A stretch of 64,000 nucleotides of DNA from Parietichytrium sp. I65-24A (lineage: Eukaryota; Sar; Bigyra; Thraustochytrida; Thraustochytriidae): assembly GCA_012862575.1 (NCBI GenBank), contig BLSF01000003.1, positions 1-64,000 of the forward strand, in the 5' to 3' direction. Each line of letters begins with the position of its first letter. Position 1 is the first letter of the stretch. The position numbers and the translations under genes were made by a program. Positions 50,120 through 60,085 of the stretch are shown piece by piece. The notes below the pieces were generated by a model. The model had not been told where the DNA came from, ran no database searches, and saw only the letters and a program-made list of their open reading frames with translations.

Positions 50120-51451
50120 ATGAAGAGCGGTACTCTTTCGCACTGGTTCACGCCGCGGAAGCGTCCTCAGAGCGACAGCAACGAAAGTGGCGAGGGGTCG
50201 CAATGGTCTTCGGCCGTATCCTCGGCTCGCAGTGTACGCGCTCGAGTTTCAGCCGGCGATGCGGAGTTGTCGGAAGCAGCAGAGACTAGCTCAACTCAAG
50301 ACTCTGGAAGTGGCGACGCGACTGCTGTAAAGGACGCGTCTGGAGAAACTTCGGGAGACCGGAGCAACGATCGCGATGAACAACTGAATCAAACTGTAGA
50401 GGCGTGGGACCCGAGAAAGGTTGCAGCGTGGAATGCCAATGGGCTGGTTTCGTGCGTGGCAAATGGGGGCAAGCTGCTTGGGGAATTCGTCAAGCGTGAA
50501 AACTTGGATGTGCTTTTTGTGTCAGAAGTCAAGCTTCGTTGCACACAAAGAGGGCATGGGGCGGTAGTCGTGAGGGAAGATGCCAAAACAGCTACGGAAG
50601 ACGGGGCACTGTTCAGGGCTTTTATGCCAGGCGGCTGCTTGGGGGACTTCAAAGTCCGAAAGTTCTCGCTGGCCACGAAGAGGTACGCCGGCACGGCGAT
50701 GCTGGCAAAAAGGCCTCCGATTCGCACGTGGTTTCATTTAGCAAAATTGGAAGAAATAATGGATCCGGACTTGAAGCCCTCGCGGACCGAGCACGATGCG
50801 GACGGCCGTATCATTTTGGCAGAGTGGAAGTCTTTCCTCACGCTGCACACATATAGCCCAAACAACGGGTCCAAGAAGGAAAGCTTTGAGAGGAGGAAGG
50901 CGTGGGACGAAACGCTCACAAGCTGGCTATCGATTATGGCTAGTGCGGGGAAATACGTCAAGCCGCTTATTTATTGTGGTGATTTGAATTGCGCACCGAC
51001 TGACAAAGATCTTTCTGCGCCAGCTTGGTTCTACGGGCAGTTTCATAGTCCAGAGAACCATCCTGGGGATCAAGGGCAGCCAGGGTGCACAAAGAATGAA
51101 CAGGCTCGCTTCTCAGCAATGTTGGAGCGAGGCAACCTTGTTGACGCGTACCGGCTGAAACAAGATGAACGTGACGCCTCACTCGACCCCCACACTGAGC
51201 CGCCTGGGGTTGACGCGCCGCTTTACACATGGCGCGGGCACCCCGGCAAGGTTGAAAAGTCGTTTGGCAAGTACTACAAGAGAGGGATGCGCATCGACCA
51301 TGTCCTCGTGACAAAGTCATTCTACGATCGCATAGAGGACGTTCAAATCATGGGACGGGGACTCGGCGCTGATGATCCATCCTTTCTCGGCTCGGACCAC
51401 TGCCCAATTCTCCTCTCTATCAAGACACCAGAAGAACCTGGGCAAGCTTGA
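50120..51451 (+). CDS. AP endonuclease of the ExoIII/APE family
   Basis: 443 residues. The exonuclease/endonuclease/phosphatase fold starts near residue 100: KVAAWNANGLVSCV, LDVLFVSEVKL with the metal-binding Glu, YAGTAMLAKRPP, LHTYSPNNG, IYCGDLNCAPTDKDLS with the Asp/Asn catalytic pair, MRIDHVLVTK and the closing SDHCPILLSI with the catalytic Asp-His. It cuts DNA 5' to abasic sites in base-excision repair. The N-terminal 95 residues are Ser/Asp-rich, probably disordered, and begin with SGTLSHWFTPRKR. That segment resembles a PCNA-interacting PIP motif without the Gln and doubles as a basic nuclear signal (inference). More like plant ARP/APE2-type layouts in length than compact human APE1. 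No introns seen. Confidence 0.9.
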   Translation: MKSGTLSHWFTPRKRPQSDSNESGEGSQWSSAVSSARSVRARVSAGDAELSEAAETSSTQDSGSGDATAVKDASGETSGDRSNDRDEQLNQTVEAWDPRKVAAWNANGLVSCVANGGKLLGEFVKRENLDVLFVSEVKLRCTQRGHGAVVVREDAKTATEDGALFRAFMPGGCLGDFKVRKFSLATKRYAGTAMLAKRPPIRTWFHLAKLEEIMDPDLKPSRTEHDADGRIILAEWKSFLTLHTYSPNNGSKKESFERRKAWDETLTSWLSIMASAGKYVKPLIYCGDLNCAPTDKDLSAPAWFYGQFHSPENHPGDQGQPGCTKNEQARFSAMLERGNLVDAYRLKQDERDASLDPHTEPPGVDAPLYTWRGHPGKVEKSFGKYYKRGMRIDHVLVTKSFYDRIEDVQIMGRGLGADDPSFLGSDHCPILLSIKTPEEPGQA

Positions 51452-52039
51452 ATTGCCCAAGACTGTACAAACTCCAGCAATATGCATTCCTGAACACCTA
51501 GCCACGCGCAGGCACCAGCCTTCTGAATTCAGAATTCTAACTTTTTTTTTCACAGTGAAATCCTTTTAAGTCCTGAATTCTGTAAGCCCCATCCTCGAAT
51601 GCGCTTTGTTCGGCATGGGTTCCGCATGTAGCCAACGCCCAATTTTACCGAGTGATCGACTTCCTCCTCGATAATTCCTCTGTGCGAAGGACAAACCGAG
51701 ATCAAGTCATTCTCGGGCGCGTGCCCAAGAATTGAAACTCCCATTAATCTTTTCACCTACCAAACCAATACTGTTTCACAGGCTTAAACGACTCAGTGGT
51801 GTACTGTACCGGTACTGTTCCATCATCTATTCATATCTATTCTATCAGAATTCAGAAGATGATCGGGATTGATGCTAGTACTTGCTACTCCCACTTTTCC
51901 ACTTGCACACTTGTCCTTTTGTGCCAACCTCGCTTCATGTCTGGGCTAGAAAGAAGCTACACTCGTCGCGTCTTTGAAAATAGGTGTGCTCTACACACTG
52001 TAAATTCTGGGGCCAAGCTGGAATATTTCTATGGCATCG

Positions 52040-52049
52040 TACTCGAGTA
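52040..52049. promoter_or_regulatory. TACTCGAGTA palindrome
   Basis: Perfect copy in an intergenic region, not next to any start codon that I call. Confidence 0.3.
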
Positions 52050-52317
52050 CTAGTACCGAAAGAGAGTAGACGAATCCAATCTTGGACGACTCAAGATTTC
52101 GCTTTGAAACATTTGGCAACGTTCCCACATCGATCGGTTCAATATTTGTCAGAAAGTGGCGGCCGAGCTTGCTGATCGTGAGTGACAATGACGAGACAGC
52201 GGCTAGGTGAGATATGGAGGACGCGCTGCACCGTTCAGCTTGCGCGTGTAGAAAGATACAGAAACAGTGTTCCAAAACCGGGGGAGTGAAGTTGACTTTC
52301 AGTTGGCCGCGATTGGT

Positions 52318-52332
52318 TACTGACAGTGAGTA
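52318..52332. promoter_or_regulatory. Dyad motif TACTGACAGTGAGTA
   Basis: Perfect match to TACTSACWGTSAGTA, 1.5 kb upstream of DD3-3-like copy B. Confidence 0.35.
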
Positions 52333-53485
52333 CGCCCTGTGGCTGCTTAATGCGATCATTGTTCGCGCTTCTGCGACCGTTCAAGTTGCCTCGATCTTTT
52401 GAAGAGGGCACTGAGATTCCGCACTTTTGCTGGTATGGTATAAATCCTGCATCAGCACGTCACTCTAAATCATGGTGGAGTGGTGGTGGCCTCATGGCCA
52501 AGACGAGTCAGCCTGAATAAATCTAGCTCGATAGTCAAAGCGCCAACATTCAGAGTACGAGTGCCGGCAGCCATCGATGAACGCCCGAGAAGTCTTTTGG
52601 AACCTGGCACTTTGCTTTTTACATGAGCCAATTGACTTCAAAGCCTCAAGGGGTCTCGGGGTCGATTTGTGAGTGCAGGTGAACGCATCAACTTAATTTG
52701 TTTGTTTTTTCGCACGCTTATCGCGCTCGATTGCGCAGAAATCTCAGTAAGAATCATTCAGAATTCAGATTTGGCGCACTGCTTAAGTCTGCTCAAGGTG
52801 TCGTTCTAACCTCAATAAACGAAGAGTAAAATCGATTCACTCTTTCACCAGATTGGCCAAGAACCAGCAACTGCAAGTCTTGCAGGACGCTTTCTTCAAG
52901 CCACTTTTTGATCAAGACCAATTTAGCTGCTCAGCTGTTCTCAAAATCAAAATCAAAATCAATAAAAAATATTCAACCAGCTCGGTGTGCACGATACTAG
53001 CTGACGCTACACATTTACCCTAACAACCCTATGCATCCTTTGGACAGTTGCACCGCCCAGTGCACACCTGGGTGGCCCCACGTGTGAGTTTTGGCTTATT
53101 GGTCAGATAGAATGAACAATAATAATGGTCGCGGGAGGAAAGGCGTGGAACGTCCGGTAGCAGGGCATTGGAGTAAGTTGAATGGTAAAAAGGCGGTGGG
53201 GTCAGCTAGAATGAATGGTAAGGAGCGCGCCACTGGCCGTCGCCTCAGAAAGAGAGAGAGAGGGAAGAACTGAAAGAGTGAATGAATGTCAATCATCACT
53301 GAAGAATGAATGATGCAAATGCAAATTCAATCTAAATTCTGAACTCTGAAAAACTGAGTACGATAGTTAGCACTTCTTCACATCGGCTGGTTCGATTGGC
53401 ATGGAAGTGAGTTCGATTCTCTCAAGACAAATGTATTGATTGACATGTGAATGAGCGTGTGAAATAAGTAAATGAGCAAATGAGC

Positions 53486-53513
53486 AAGAGAGAGAGAGAG
53501 AGAGCGAGAGAGA
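53486..53513. repeat. (GA)n microsatellite
   Basis: About 12 GA units with one interruption. Confidence 0.92.
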
Positions 53514-53859
53514 ACACGAAAGAGGGACCAGTTGCTAAAGGATGCTTACAACGCCAATCAGTCTGAACACACACATACAAGAATGGACTGCTATTGTTTG
53601 AGCTAGATATGGATAGAGCGAGAGAGAGGCGGTGTGCGAGATTGAGACTATTGAGACTGTTGAGACTCGGAGCATGAGATGTGAGACTGCGAGAGCGCAT
53701 GCCTGATAGGAAGAAATGGAGAAAAGCAACTAAGAGAGAGGGAGATGAAGAGTACTGAGTACAGAGCGACAAAGTGCGCGAAACAAACACCAATCCGTAC
53801 ATCGGAAGTCACCGACTAACCTTGGGCAGGCTCGTGTTGGAGAAGGAAGAGAAGGAAGG

Positions 53860-56238
53860 ATGAAGGTGTCCACGAAGGCGCTGCTCCTTGCGGCGGTCGT
53901 TCAGAGCACAGTGGGGGATATTTACATGCACAACCCGCGCGGCAGCAACAACCGCAACTGCCGATCGGACAACACGAAGAACAGGAGAAATGCAAACAGG
54001 CTGTTTGATTCGCAGAACAACGACAATGGAGGATACTCGTGCCCGCGAGCGTGGCCTTTCGATTGCTATGTGAGCATTGATGACGACGCGGCTTTTGCTG
54101 ACTGCGTGAGCCGCAACGAAAACCCGACAAAGGATATGATCAACGAGGACGGCACTCTCGAGAACGAGTTGGCGATTGACACCCCGACAATGTACTACTA
54201 CAGTGGATCTGTTCTTTCCCTCGAATGGACTGTGCAACACGGAATGGGCGCAAACAGCGAGCTGCACTCCCAAATGATAGTCCAGTACACTTGTGAGGAT
54301 ATGCTTCAGGACACGTGCGGCGTCACCGACGAGACAACTGAAGCTGCAGAGTGCTCGTCACCTTTCTTTGTAGCGGAAGATGCTACCACGGTCTGCGGTC
54401 CTCGCGACGGAACCCCTGTACGTGTTGTAGATGACGACACACAACTGAATGTGGAAGCTACAAGGACCATCACCGAGGATGCCGAGGACCAGGATGACCT
54501 TCGGTATGGTCGACACGAGACGTTGGCGTACTACCAAGAGTGCAGAAACCGCGAAAGAAACAAGGGTCTCTTTACTGCGGATCAAGACCTAAACGGTAAC
54601 AGCGCAAGGTTCACACGCCAGAACCCGAACGGCCAGAGATACGGTCTGGAGTGCCCAGAGGAATCTGAATACTACCCATACTGGCACCACTCTCCATGGA
54701 AAGACATTGCTGTCATCGCTGAGAACGAGGACAACTGTGAATTCTACCAAACAGAGTCGCAAAACGTCAAGGCAAGGTCGCGCTGCGACTGTGGCGGGGA
54801 GTGCACTGGCGAGGGTAAACAGCCCAATAACAAGGTGGAGTGCGAAAAGCAAGGCTTTGTGTGGTGCGAGGACGCTGCGCACGGCATCGATCCACCGGAA
54901 TGCGTTGTGGGCGAGTACACTCGTCAGAACCACCTTGGCAATACTGCGGACGGCACGAAGACTAACAACTACAACTGGACTCTTCCACAGGTTGACAAGC
55001 CAATGCAGTGCGTTCTTCGCTTGCGCTACAACATCTCAACCATGGATTACTCCGATGTGACAGTGACCGGAACTGCTGCAAACAGCGAGAAGGCGAGCCC
55101 GCTCGCGGACAACGATGAGAATGAGGAGCTCACTTACATGGACATGTCTGGATTCGGCTTTTCCGGTGCGACGCTCAGCTTTGCTATTAACACCGATCAG
55201 TACGGAAGAACCTTCCAGGACAGATCTTACATGTTCGAGCTCCGCCCGGCGCCAACTGAGGGTGACTGCGCTGGCCGCACCATTTACAATTTCAATGTGA
55301 GAGGAAAGCGCGGAAATATCGTCCAAGCTTATCCTGCTGTCGAGTACGACTTTGTGCCTACCAGCATGACAGTGTCCAGCACAGAATGTATCCACGTGCA
55401 GTGGACTGGATCCGACTACAACCCAAACCGTGATGGCAATGACGCAGAGGGTGGCCCATACGCTTCCAACAATCAGAACAAGGAAACGAAGGCAGACCGT
55501 AGCAATTTTGCGCTTAGTGCCCGTGCGGGAGACAATATTCCAATGATGGACGTCAGCAAGTACACGCTGTTTGACACTACAGTGGACACGTATAAACGCC
55601 TTCTTTGGCTCGACCAAGTTGTAGAGGACTCAAATGTCTGCTACTCGTATGCCAAACTCCTCGAAACTTACGACAACCGCGATGAGCGCGAGGAGCACCA
55701 CCAAAACTGCATGAAGCTTTCTGGCCAGAAGACGCCATACTTTGACGCCGGGGCGCTTCGCACTAATGAGGTAGGGTCCTACTTCGTTCTGAGCACTCGC
55801 AACAACAACTTTTCCAATCGCGGTCAAAAAGCCTTGATCACCGTGGTTCCTGGCGGCCTCCAGGGGCCAAAATTATTCGCGACAATTGGAGGTGGTGTTG
55901 CACTCCTGGGGATTGCCGCTGCAGTCCTTTACCGCCGCCGCCGCAACAGCAAGCGCGGATCCGCAATCGGAAACATTGCCACTTTCGAGGCCAGCGGAAG
56001 CTCGTCTCCGTCAAAGGGCGGATTCTTTGGATTCATGAAGAAAAGCAGCAGGCCAAAGTCTACTGCATCGAATACAGAATTCGTGCAAGCTGTGCACTTC
56101 CACACTGCCTCCGAGCCAGGCGAACTGAACTTTAAGAAGGGCGACAAAATCAGAGTGCTCAGCCGTGACGCCTCTGGATGGTGGGAGGGCGAATGCAACG
56201 GCGAGCGCGGTGTGTTCCCAGCCAACTACACTGAATAG
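53860..56238 (+). CDS. DD3-3-family membrane protein with C-terminal SH3 domain, copy B
   Basis: 792 residues, complete. Signal peptide MKVSTKALLLAAVVQSTVG, then mature DIYMHNPRGSNNRNCRSDN; GGYSCPRAWPFDCYVSIDDD, YYYSGSVLSLEWTVQHGMG, SEYYPYWHHSPWKDIAVI and ECIHVQWTGSDYNPN follow across a Cys-rich ectodomain of about 650 residues, all matching the Dictyostelium DD3-3 family (function unknown; homologues in several protist and animal lineages). A TM helix at about 671-693 (LFATIGGGVALLGIAAAVLY) is followed by RRRR and a Ser-rich cytosolic linker. The last 50 residues are an SH3 domain: HFHTASEPGELNFKKGDKIR, WWEGECNGERGVFPANYTE, with the ALYDY position changed to AVHFH. Topology is type I, with the SH3 inside the cell. 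It is the paralogue of copy A in opposite orientation. Confidence 0.93.
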   Translation: MKVSTKALLLAAVVQSTVGDIYMHNPRGSNNRNCRSDNTKNRRNANRLFDSQNNDNGGYSCPRAWPFDCYVSIDDDAAFADCVSRNENPTKDMINEDGTLENELAIDTPTMYYYSGSVLSLEWTVQHGMGANSELHSQMIVQYTCEDMLQDTCGVTDETTEAAECSSPFFVAEDATTVCGPRDGTPVRVVDDDTQLNVEATRTITEDAEDQDDLRYGRHETLAYYQECRNRERNKGLFTADQDLNGNSARFTRQNPNGQRYGLECPEESEYYPYWHHSPWKDIAVIAENEDNCEFYQTESQNVKARSRCDCGGECTGEGKQPNNKVECEKQGFVWCEDAAHGIDPPECVVGEYTRQNHLGNTADGTKTNNYNWTLPQVDKPMQCVLRLRYNISTMDYSDVTVTGTAANSEKASPLADNDENEELTYMDMSGFGFSGATLSFAINTDQYGRTFQDRSYMFELRPAPTEGDCAGRTIYNFNVRGKRGNIVQAYPAVEYDFVPTSMTVSSTECIHVQWTGSDYNPNRDGNDAEGGPYASNNQNKETKADRSNFALSARAGDNIPMMDVSKYTLFDTTVDTYKRLLWLDQVVEDSNVCYSYAKLLETYDNRDEREEHHQNCMKLSGQKTPYFDAGALRTNEVGSYFVLSTRNNNFSNRGQKALITVVPGGLQGPKLFATIGGGVALLGIAAAVLYRRRRNSKRGSAIGNIATFEASGSSSPSKGGFFGFMKKSSRPKSTASNTEFVQAVHFHTASEPGELNFKKGDKIRVLSRDASGWWEGECNGERGVFPANYTE

Positions 56239-57206
56239 TCTTCTGCTTCTTGCGCCCCTCTTCATTCTTATTTTTTAATCTTCATCCCCTTTGTACCCCG
56301 TGTGAAAATAGATACTCTTTTTCTCTTTGCTTTCATTCATCATACTCTTTCATTGCACTTGCTCACTTGCCCATTCTCGCATCTGACTGACCTTGCACGG
56401 AACTACCTTTTTATCTACTAAATTTGGTAGTACAATTTCTTCTGTCAAATTTCGGTTCTCTCGTCGAGAACCGGGAATTCCGGGTTCTCGTTAGATCCGT
56501 TGCCGGAACATTTTTTTTCGCAAGCTTGATTTTTCAATTGATGGATTGAGAATTGAGTGGATTGCGAAATGATTTTGGGATTGGAGCGACCACACTTTGT
56601 TTGGAGAGACGCGAGCTAGTGAAAGAGAAGTGATAAATGAAGCATTGCCAAATGAAGCATTGCCGCGCCCAGTTTAGCCTGGTCTCGCCATTTGCTAGCT
56701 CGCTCTAGATCGTTGGACTGTGGAGAAAGGCTCGACCTTCCGTTCCCCCCTTGCAAGCAGTTGCTTTTGCAGTCTGGAAGGAGAAAATATGTAGGCACAC
56801 ACACACGCTCACAAATGCTTGGCCGAGCTAGGAAAAGAAGCTCGCAGTCTTTTGGGTGACGGGATTTGTTGTTCGTTACGCGCGTTTTCAATGTTCTGCA
56901 AGTCTTCGTTGCCTTCGTAGTACACAAGCCGGAGCTAAGGCTAAGCCCATTTGCTTGCAAAATGCAAAGGGCGAATACCAGAATTCAGAATTCAGTATTC
57001 AGAATTTCGAAAGCTTGGCCCAGGGGCTACTTGTCTACTAATCTGTGAGGTGCTGTGCGTTCGCACAACTGCGCGGACGATTGTGAACACGCACTTGCTT
57101 TGCGCAAAGACCGCAGAGTACTCGTGAGCAAGCTGTGATTGGGTTTGCGAAGCGACTCTCGAGAGGCAAGTCGAAGGTAGGGCGAGGGCGAGGGCGGCGA
57201 GCGAGA
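56239..57206. other. Interval between copy B and the next plus-strand gene
   Basis: AT-rich 3' flank with a GAACCGGGAATTCCGGGTTC-like inverted repeat near 56468-56488, then the promoter of the gene at 57207, with GAGTACTCGTGAGC at about 57115. No gene seen. Confidence 0.5.
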
Positions 57207-57971
57207 ATGTATTCCACAAAGGCTGTGCACAAGTACACGGGAGCGCAGTTCCTGGGAGGCAAGTATGTGGACGCTCACAAGATCGAAACCGGGTCTTCTC
57301 GGACGCAGGGCAAGCAGTTTACGGTATTGCACCCAAAGTCAGGGAATCCAAGTGCGCAAGGGGTGCTCTTCTCCAATGTAAACAATGAAAAGGCCAAAAG
57401 GGATCCATACCAGGTGGGCAACAAGTACCTTTCGAGCCATCCTATGGAAAATCGCAAGCTTGGTTTCGGAACTCACGACGCGCCAAAGAAGGACGAGTTT
57501 CTCTCTTCGCAGCGGGCAGAGCAGCACAAACACAGCACAGAGAAAGACGAGGAAATGGAAAAATTCATTGTTCAAAGCCGCGGGGACATCGATTCGCAGA
57601 TCCAGAATCTGCAAGGACGGTTGAAGGAAATTCATGTAGAGCATCCAATGCTCGGGGATCCGAGTGAGCGCGACGATAGCGACTATGTGAAACACGTTCC
57701 CCGAAAGCTGTATGATATTGGTCGGTCGGAAGCAGGGACCACTTCCACGCTCTTGCACGATGGGAGGGATCAATTCTATTCTTTAAAGCGCTGCCAAAGA
57801 CAGGACAAGAACAGGCACGTGATGAGCCTCGCGACCACTTCTGCGGAGTACGGACAACGGCAGTTCAAATCAATCAAGAACGACAAGATGATCACGTTGG
57901 GGCCGAAGGGAGCGTTTGCAGGAACATTCGTGGATCGAAGCCATCTTCACGTTTCCGAGCACAACAAGTGA
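57207..57971 (+). CDS. Unidentified hydrophilic protein, possibly cytoskeletal or flagellar
   Basis: 254 residues from the ATG at 57207; the open frame extends to a GTG at 57135, but that part is Arg/Gly-rich and has no ATG. The chain is polar, Lys- and His-rich, with no TM helix or signal peptide. Recognisable runs are YTGAQFLGGKYVDAHK, KLGFGTHDAPKKDEFLSSQR and GPKGAFAGTFVDRSHL. The phrase GFGTHDAPKKDEF resembles short repeats in some axonemal proteins, and a helical segment follows (about 105-150). I do not recognise a family with confidence. The MEIG1 homologue elsewhere in the window shows that flagellar genes are present, but this link is only suggestive. Confidence 0.6.
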   Translation: MYSTKAVHKYTGAQFLGGKYVDAHKIETGSSRTQGKQFTVLHPKSGNPSAQGVLFSNVNNEKAKRDPYQVGNKYLSSHPMENRKLGFGTHDAPKKDEFLSSQRAEQHKHSTEKDEEMEKFIVQSRGDIDSQIQNLQGRLKEIHVEHPMLGDPSERDDSDYVKHVPRKLYDIGRSEAGTTSTLLHDGRDQFYSLKRCQRQDKNRHVMSLATTSAEYGQRQFKSIKNDKMITLGPKGAFAGTFVDRSHLHVSEHNK

Positions 57972-58319
57972 CCTTCTTTCTTCTTTGTGTGTCTTCATTT
58001 CATGAACAGAGCTGTATTTCCCTTTTAAACAAAATAACTAACTGTTGGTCAATTGCACACAACTCGTTTGGTAGCCCTAACAAGTACGGCAACTCTTGTT
58101 TCTTTTGCTGGGGCGCGAGTGCAAATCATGCAAGATTTGCAAGGATTGAGTGGCTTGTAAAGACACGTGCAATGAACAGAGAGATGAATGTGCTTTGAGG
58201 ACAACAATGCACGAAGACTGTATCGAGAATAAGGGGCACGGCGTTAATATTAGGTCTTTTCAGATTCACGAGGGTCAAGGAGAAAATAGAAAGACACACT
58301 ATACATACAATCTTTTAAC
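57972..58319. other. Convergent 3' interval
   Basis: Holds the 3' ends of the genes on either side. Nothing else seen. Confidence 0.5.
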
Positions 58320-59966
58320 CTAGTGGCGGGAGCCGGCAAGATCTTGCGTTGGGTGTAGATCCGAGGTGTTTACGCTCGAATAAAAGTACTGAATGTGCCC
58401 CTTGCGATGCATGTAATAGTAGAGGCAGAGGCCAATGATCAACGCACTAAAATTAATGACTGCCGAAAGCGTGGATGAGAGAAGACTGCTCAACACAATC
58501 AAAACCCCCAAAGACAGCGGGAATAGCATAATGCCAGTAAGTAAGCTAAGGTTCTCCACAGGGGCCCGGAACGGGCGGTGTAGATGAGGCTCCATAATTC
58601 GGAGCTTGAGGAAGGCGAGCATCTCCAACATTGCTGCCAGGACACTAAACAGGTTTGTGATCACTACGATGGAGGAGAAGTCCAAGGCGATGAGAGCCCC
58701 GATGACGACCAGAGCAAAAATGATTGCGACGTATGGAGGTCCATTCGTGTTGTATCGTTTCCCGAAAATGGATGGCATCAGGCCAGCGCGGGCCATGCCA
58801 CACAGTTGCCATGAGTCCTCAAACACTTCGGCGGTGTACATGCCAGTGTTTGCGGCAAAACTTGCTACGACGATCCAAAATGCCATCCAGTGCCCCACTT
58901 CCTGCTTGGCGATTTCCGAAAACGACCCTTCCTCCCAAGTTTCCCACGGCGGCGTGTTCACGGCGGTGAAAAATGTGAGGGGAAGCATGTAGGTGAGAAC
59001 AATGATCCCAAGGGAAGCCATGAGCCCAATTGGGTAGCTCCTGCCAGGCTTGCGCACCTCTCCAGCGCATGTGGACACGGCGTCGAAGCCGGAAAAGTTC
59101 CAGTAGAGCACCGAGATTAAATTATACCAATCCTTCCACTCCGTATCCGGCTTGGACACGGTGAGCTGAGACAAATCCATTGGCTTCATGATGGCGATGT
59201 AGATGCATTGGGCAATGAAAGGCGCGAAAACGAACAAGGCCAAAACGGTCATCCAGTGCCCAAACATGTTGGACGTGCATAAGTTTGGCAGTGCAAAGAG
59301 TAATGCCATGGCAAGTTTGATGGCATACTGCTCAACCCAGCCCCACTCTCCGTCAGCTTTAGGTAGGTCGAAAATCTTAACTGCGGTGTCGAACGCTAGC
59401 ACAGGGTAAATGGCGGTGTCAATCACACCGGACACCCAGCTCCAGTACGCTTCTTGGAAGCCCCAGAACGGTCCAAACGCCTCAGCCACCCAGATGGAGT
59501 ACCCGCCATCATCTGGGTAGGCCGAGGAGAGCTCAGAGGTGATCATAATCATGGGGAACGCCCACATGATGGCAAAGACGAAGACGCCGAGGTACCCAGG
59601 CAAAGGGCCAAGAGAGGAGACAATCTCTTCCGAGCCCCACGGCCCACCAGACACATTAAAGTACGAGATGAAGCAGATCGCCGCCCAGCCAATCGGCCGC
59701 TCCATCTTGTGCATGTTGGTGCCCGACATGGTGAACGACTCGCTGCACGACCTATTCCGCATCCGGTTTCCCAGCCCGCCCATGGCCCCTCCGTTCATGC
59801 ACCAGTCCTCGTCCACAGTCAGCGTCTCCACCAAGCTGTGCTCATCTCCCGCATCATTCTGCATTCCCATACCCATACCGGTGTAGTTCCTTCGACTCGA
59901 ACCATTCTCGCTGTTGCTGTTGCTCCCGCCGTTCAATAGCGGCGACACCACATTCCGCTCCTCCAT
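58320..59966 (-). CDS. APC-superfamily amino-acid or polyamine transporter
   Basis: 548 residues from the ATG at 59966 (a GTG three codons upstream is in frame but unlikely). The N-terminal 90 residues are cytosolic: SPLLNGGSNSNSENGSS, then acidic sequence. About 12 TM helices follow from residue 92, beginning IGWAAICFISYFNVSGGPWG, where the GGPWGSE motif is the substrate-contacting helix 1 break of the LAT/PUT group. SAYPDDGGYSIWVAEAFGPF (helix 3) and WNFSGFDAVSTCAGEVRKPG (helix 6 region) are the other signatures. This pattern is closest to plant and protist polyamine-uptake (PUT/LAT-like) transporters, which import polyamines or cationic amino acids by proton symport. Substrate is inferred. 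A dyad motif copy lies 105 bp upstream. Confidence 0.9.
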   Translation of the reverse strand: MEERNVVSPLLNGGSNSNSENGSSRRNYTGMGMGMQNDAGDEHSLVETLTVDEDWCMNGGAMGGLGNRMRNRSCSESFTMSGTNMHKMERPIGWAAICFISYFNVSGGPWGSEEIVSSLGPLPGYLGVFVFAIMWAFPMIMITSELSSAYPDDGGYSIWVAEAFGPFWGFQEAYWSWVSGVIDTAIYPVLAFDTAVKIFDLPKADGEWGWVEQYAIKLAMALLFALPNLCTSNMFGHWMTVLALFVFAPFIAQCIYIAIMKPMDLSQLTVSKPDTEWKDWYNLISVLYWNFSGFDAVSTCAGEVRKPGRSYPIGLMASLGIIVLTYMLPLTFFTAVNTPPWETWEEGSFSEIAKQEVGHWMAFWIVVASFAANTGMYTAEVFEDSWQLCGMARAGLMPSIFGKRYNTNGPPYVAIIFALVVIGALIALDFSSIVVITNLFSVLAAMLEMLAFLKLRIMEPHLHRPFRAPVENLSLLTGIMLFPLSLGVLIVLSSLLSSTLSAVINFSALIIGLCLYYYMHRKGHIQYFYSSVNTSDLHPTQDLAGSRH

Positions 59967-60008
59967 TTCTCTCACTTACTATCACGCTTCCCTTATATCC
60001 TATCTCTG

Positions 60009-60050
60009 CCCCACACCTCACACCCCACACCTCACACCCCACACCTCACA
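60009..60050. repeat. 14-bp minisatellite
   Basis: Three tandem copies of CCCCACACCTCACA, between the transporter ATG and the dyad motif. Confidence 0.92.
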
Positions 60051-60070
60051 ACGCACACTCTCTGTGCGCG

Positions 60071-60085
60071 TACTGACAGTGAGTA
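60071..60085. promoter_or_regulatory. Dyad motif TACTGACAGTGAGTA upstream of the transporter
   Basis: Perfect match to TACTSACWGTSAGTA, 105 bp upstream of the ATG at 59966, right behind the minisatellite. Confidence 0.5.

Larger units (their letters stand above)
51452..53859. other. 2.4-kb interval between AP endonuclease and DD3-3-like copy B
   Basis: No convincing gene on either strand. It contains TACTCGAGTA (52040-52049), TACTGACAGTGAGTA (52318-52332) preceded by ATTGG, an AAAATC triplication near 52946, a GA microsatellite (53486-53513), GAGACT repeats near 53645 and AGTACTGAGTAC near 53755. An unrecognised transcript from the dyad motif is possible. Confidence 0.45.

Noticed and set aside
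53340-53430. AGTTCGATTCTC, tRNA-like
   Set aside because: No A-box or cloverleaf can be drawn around it.
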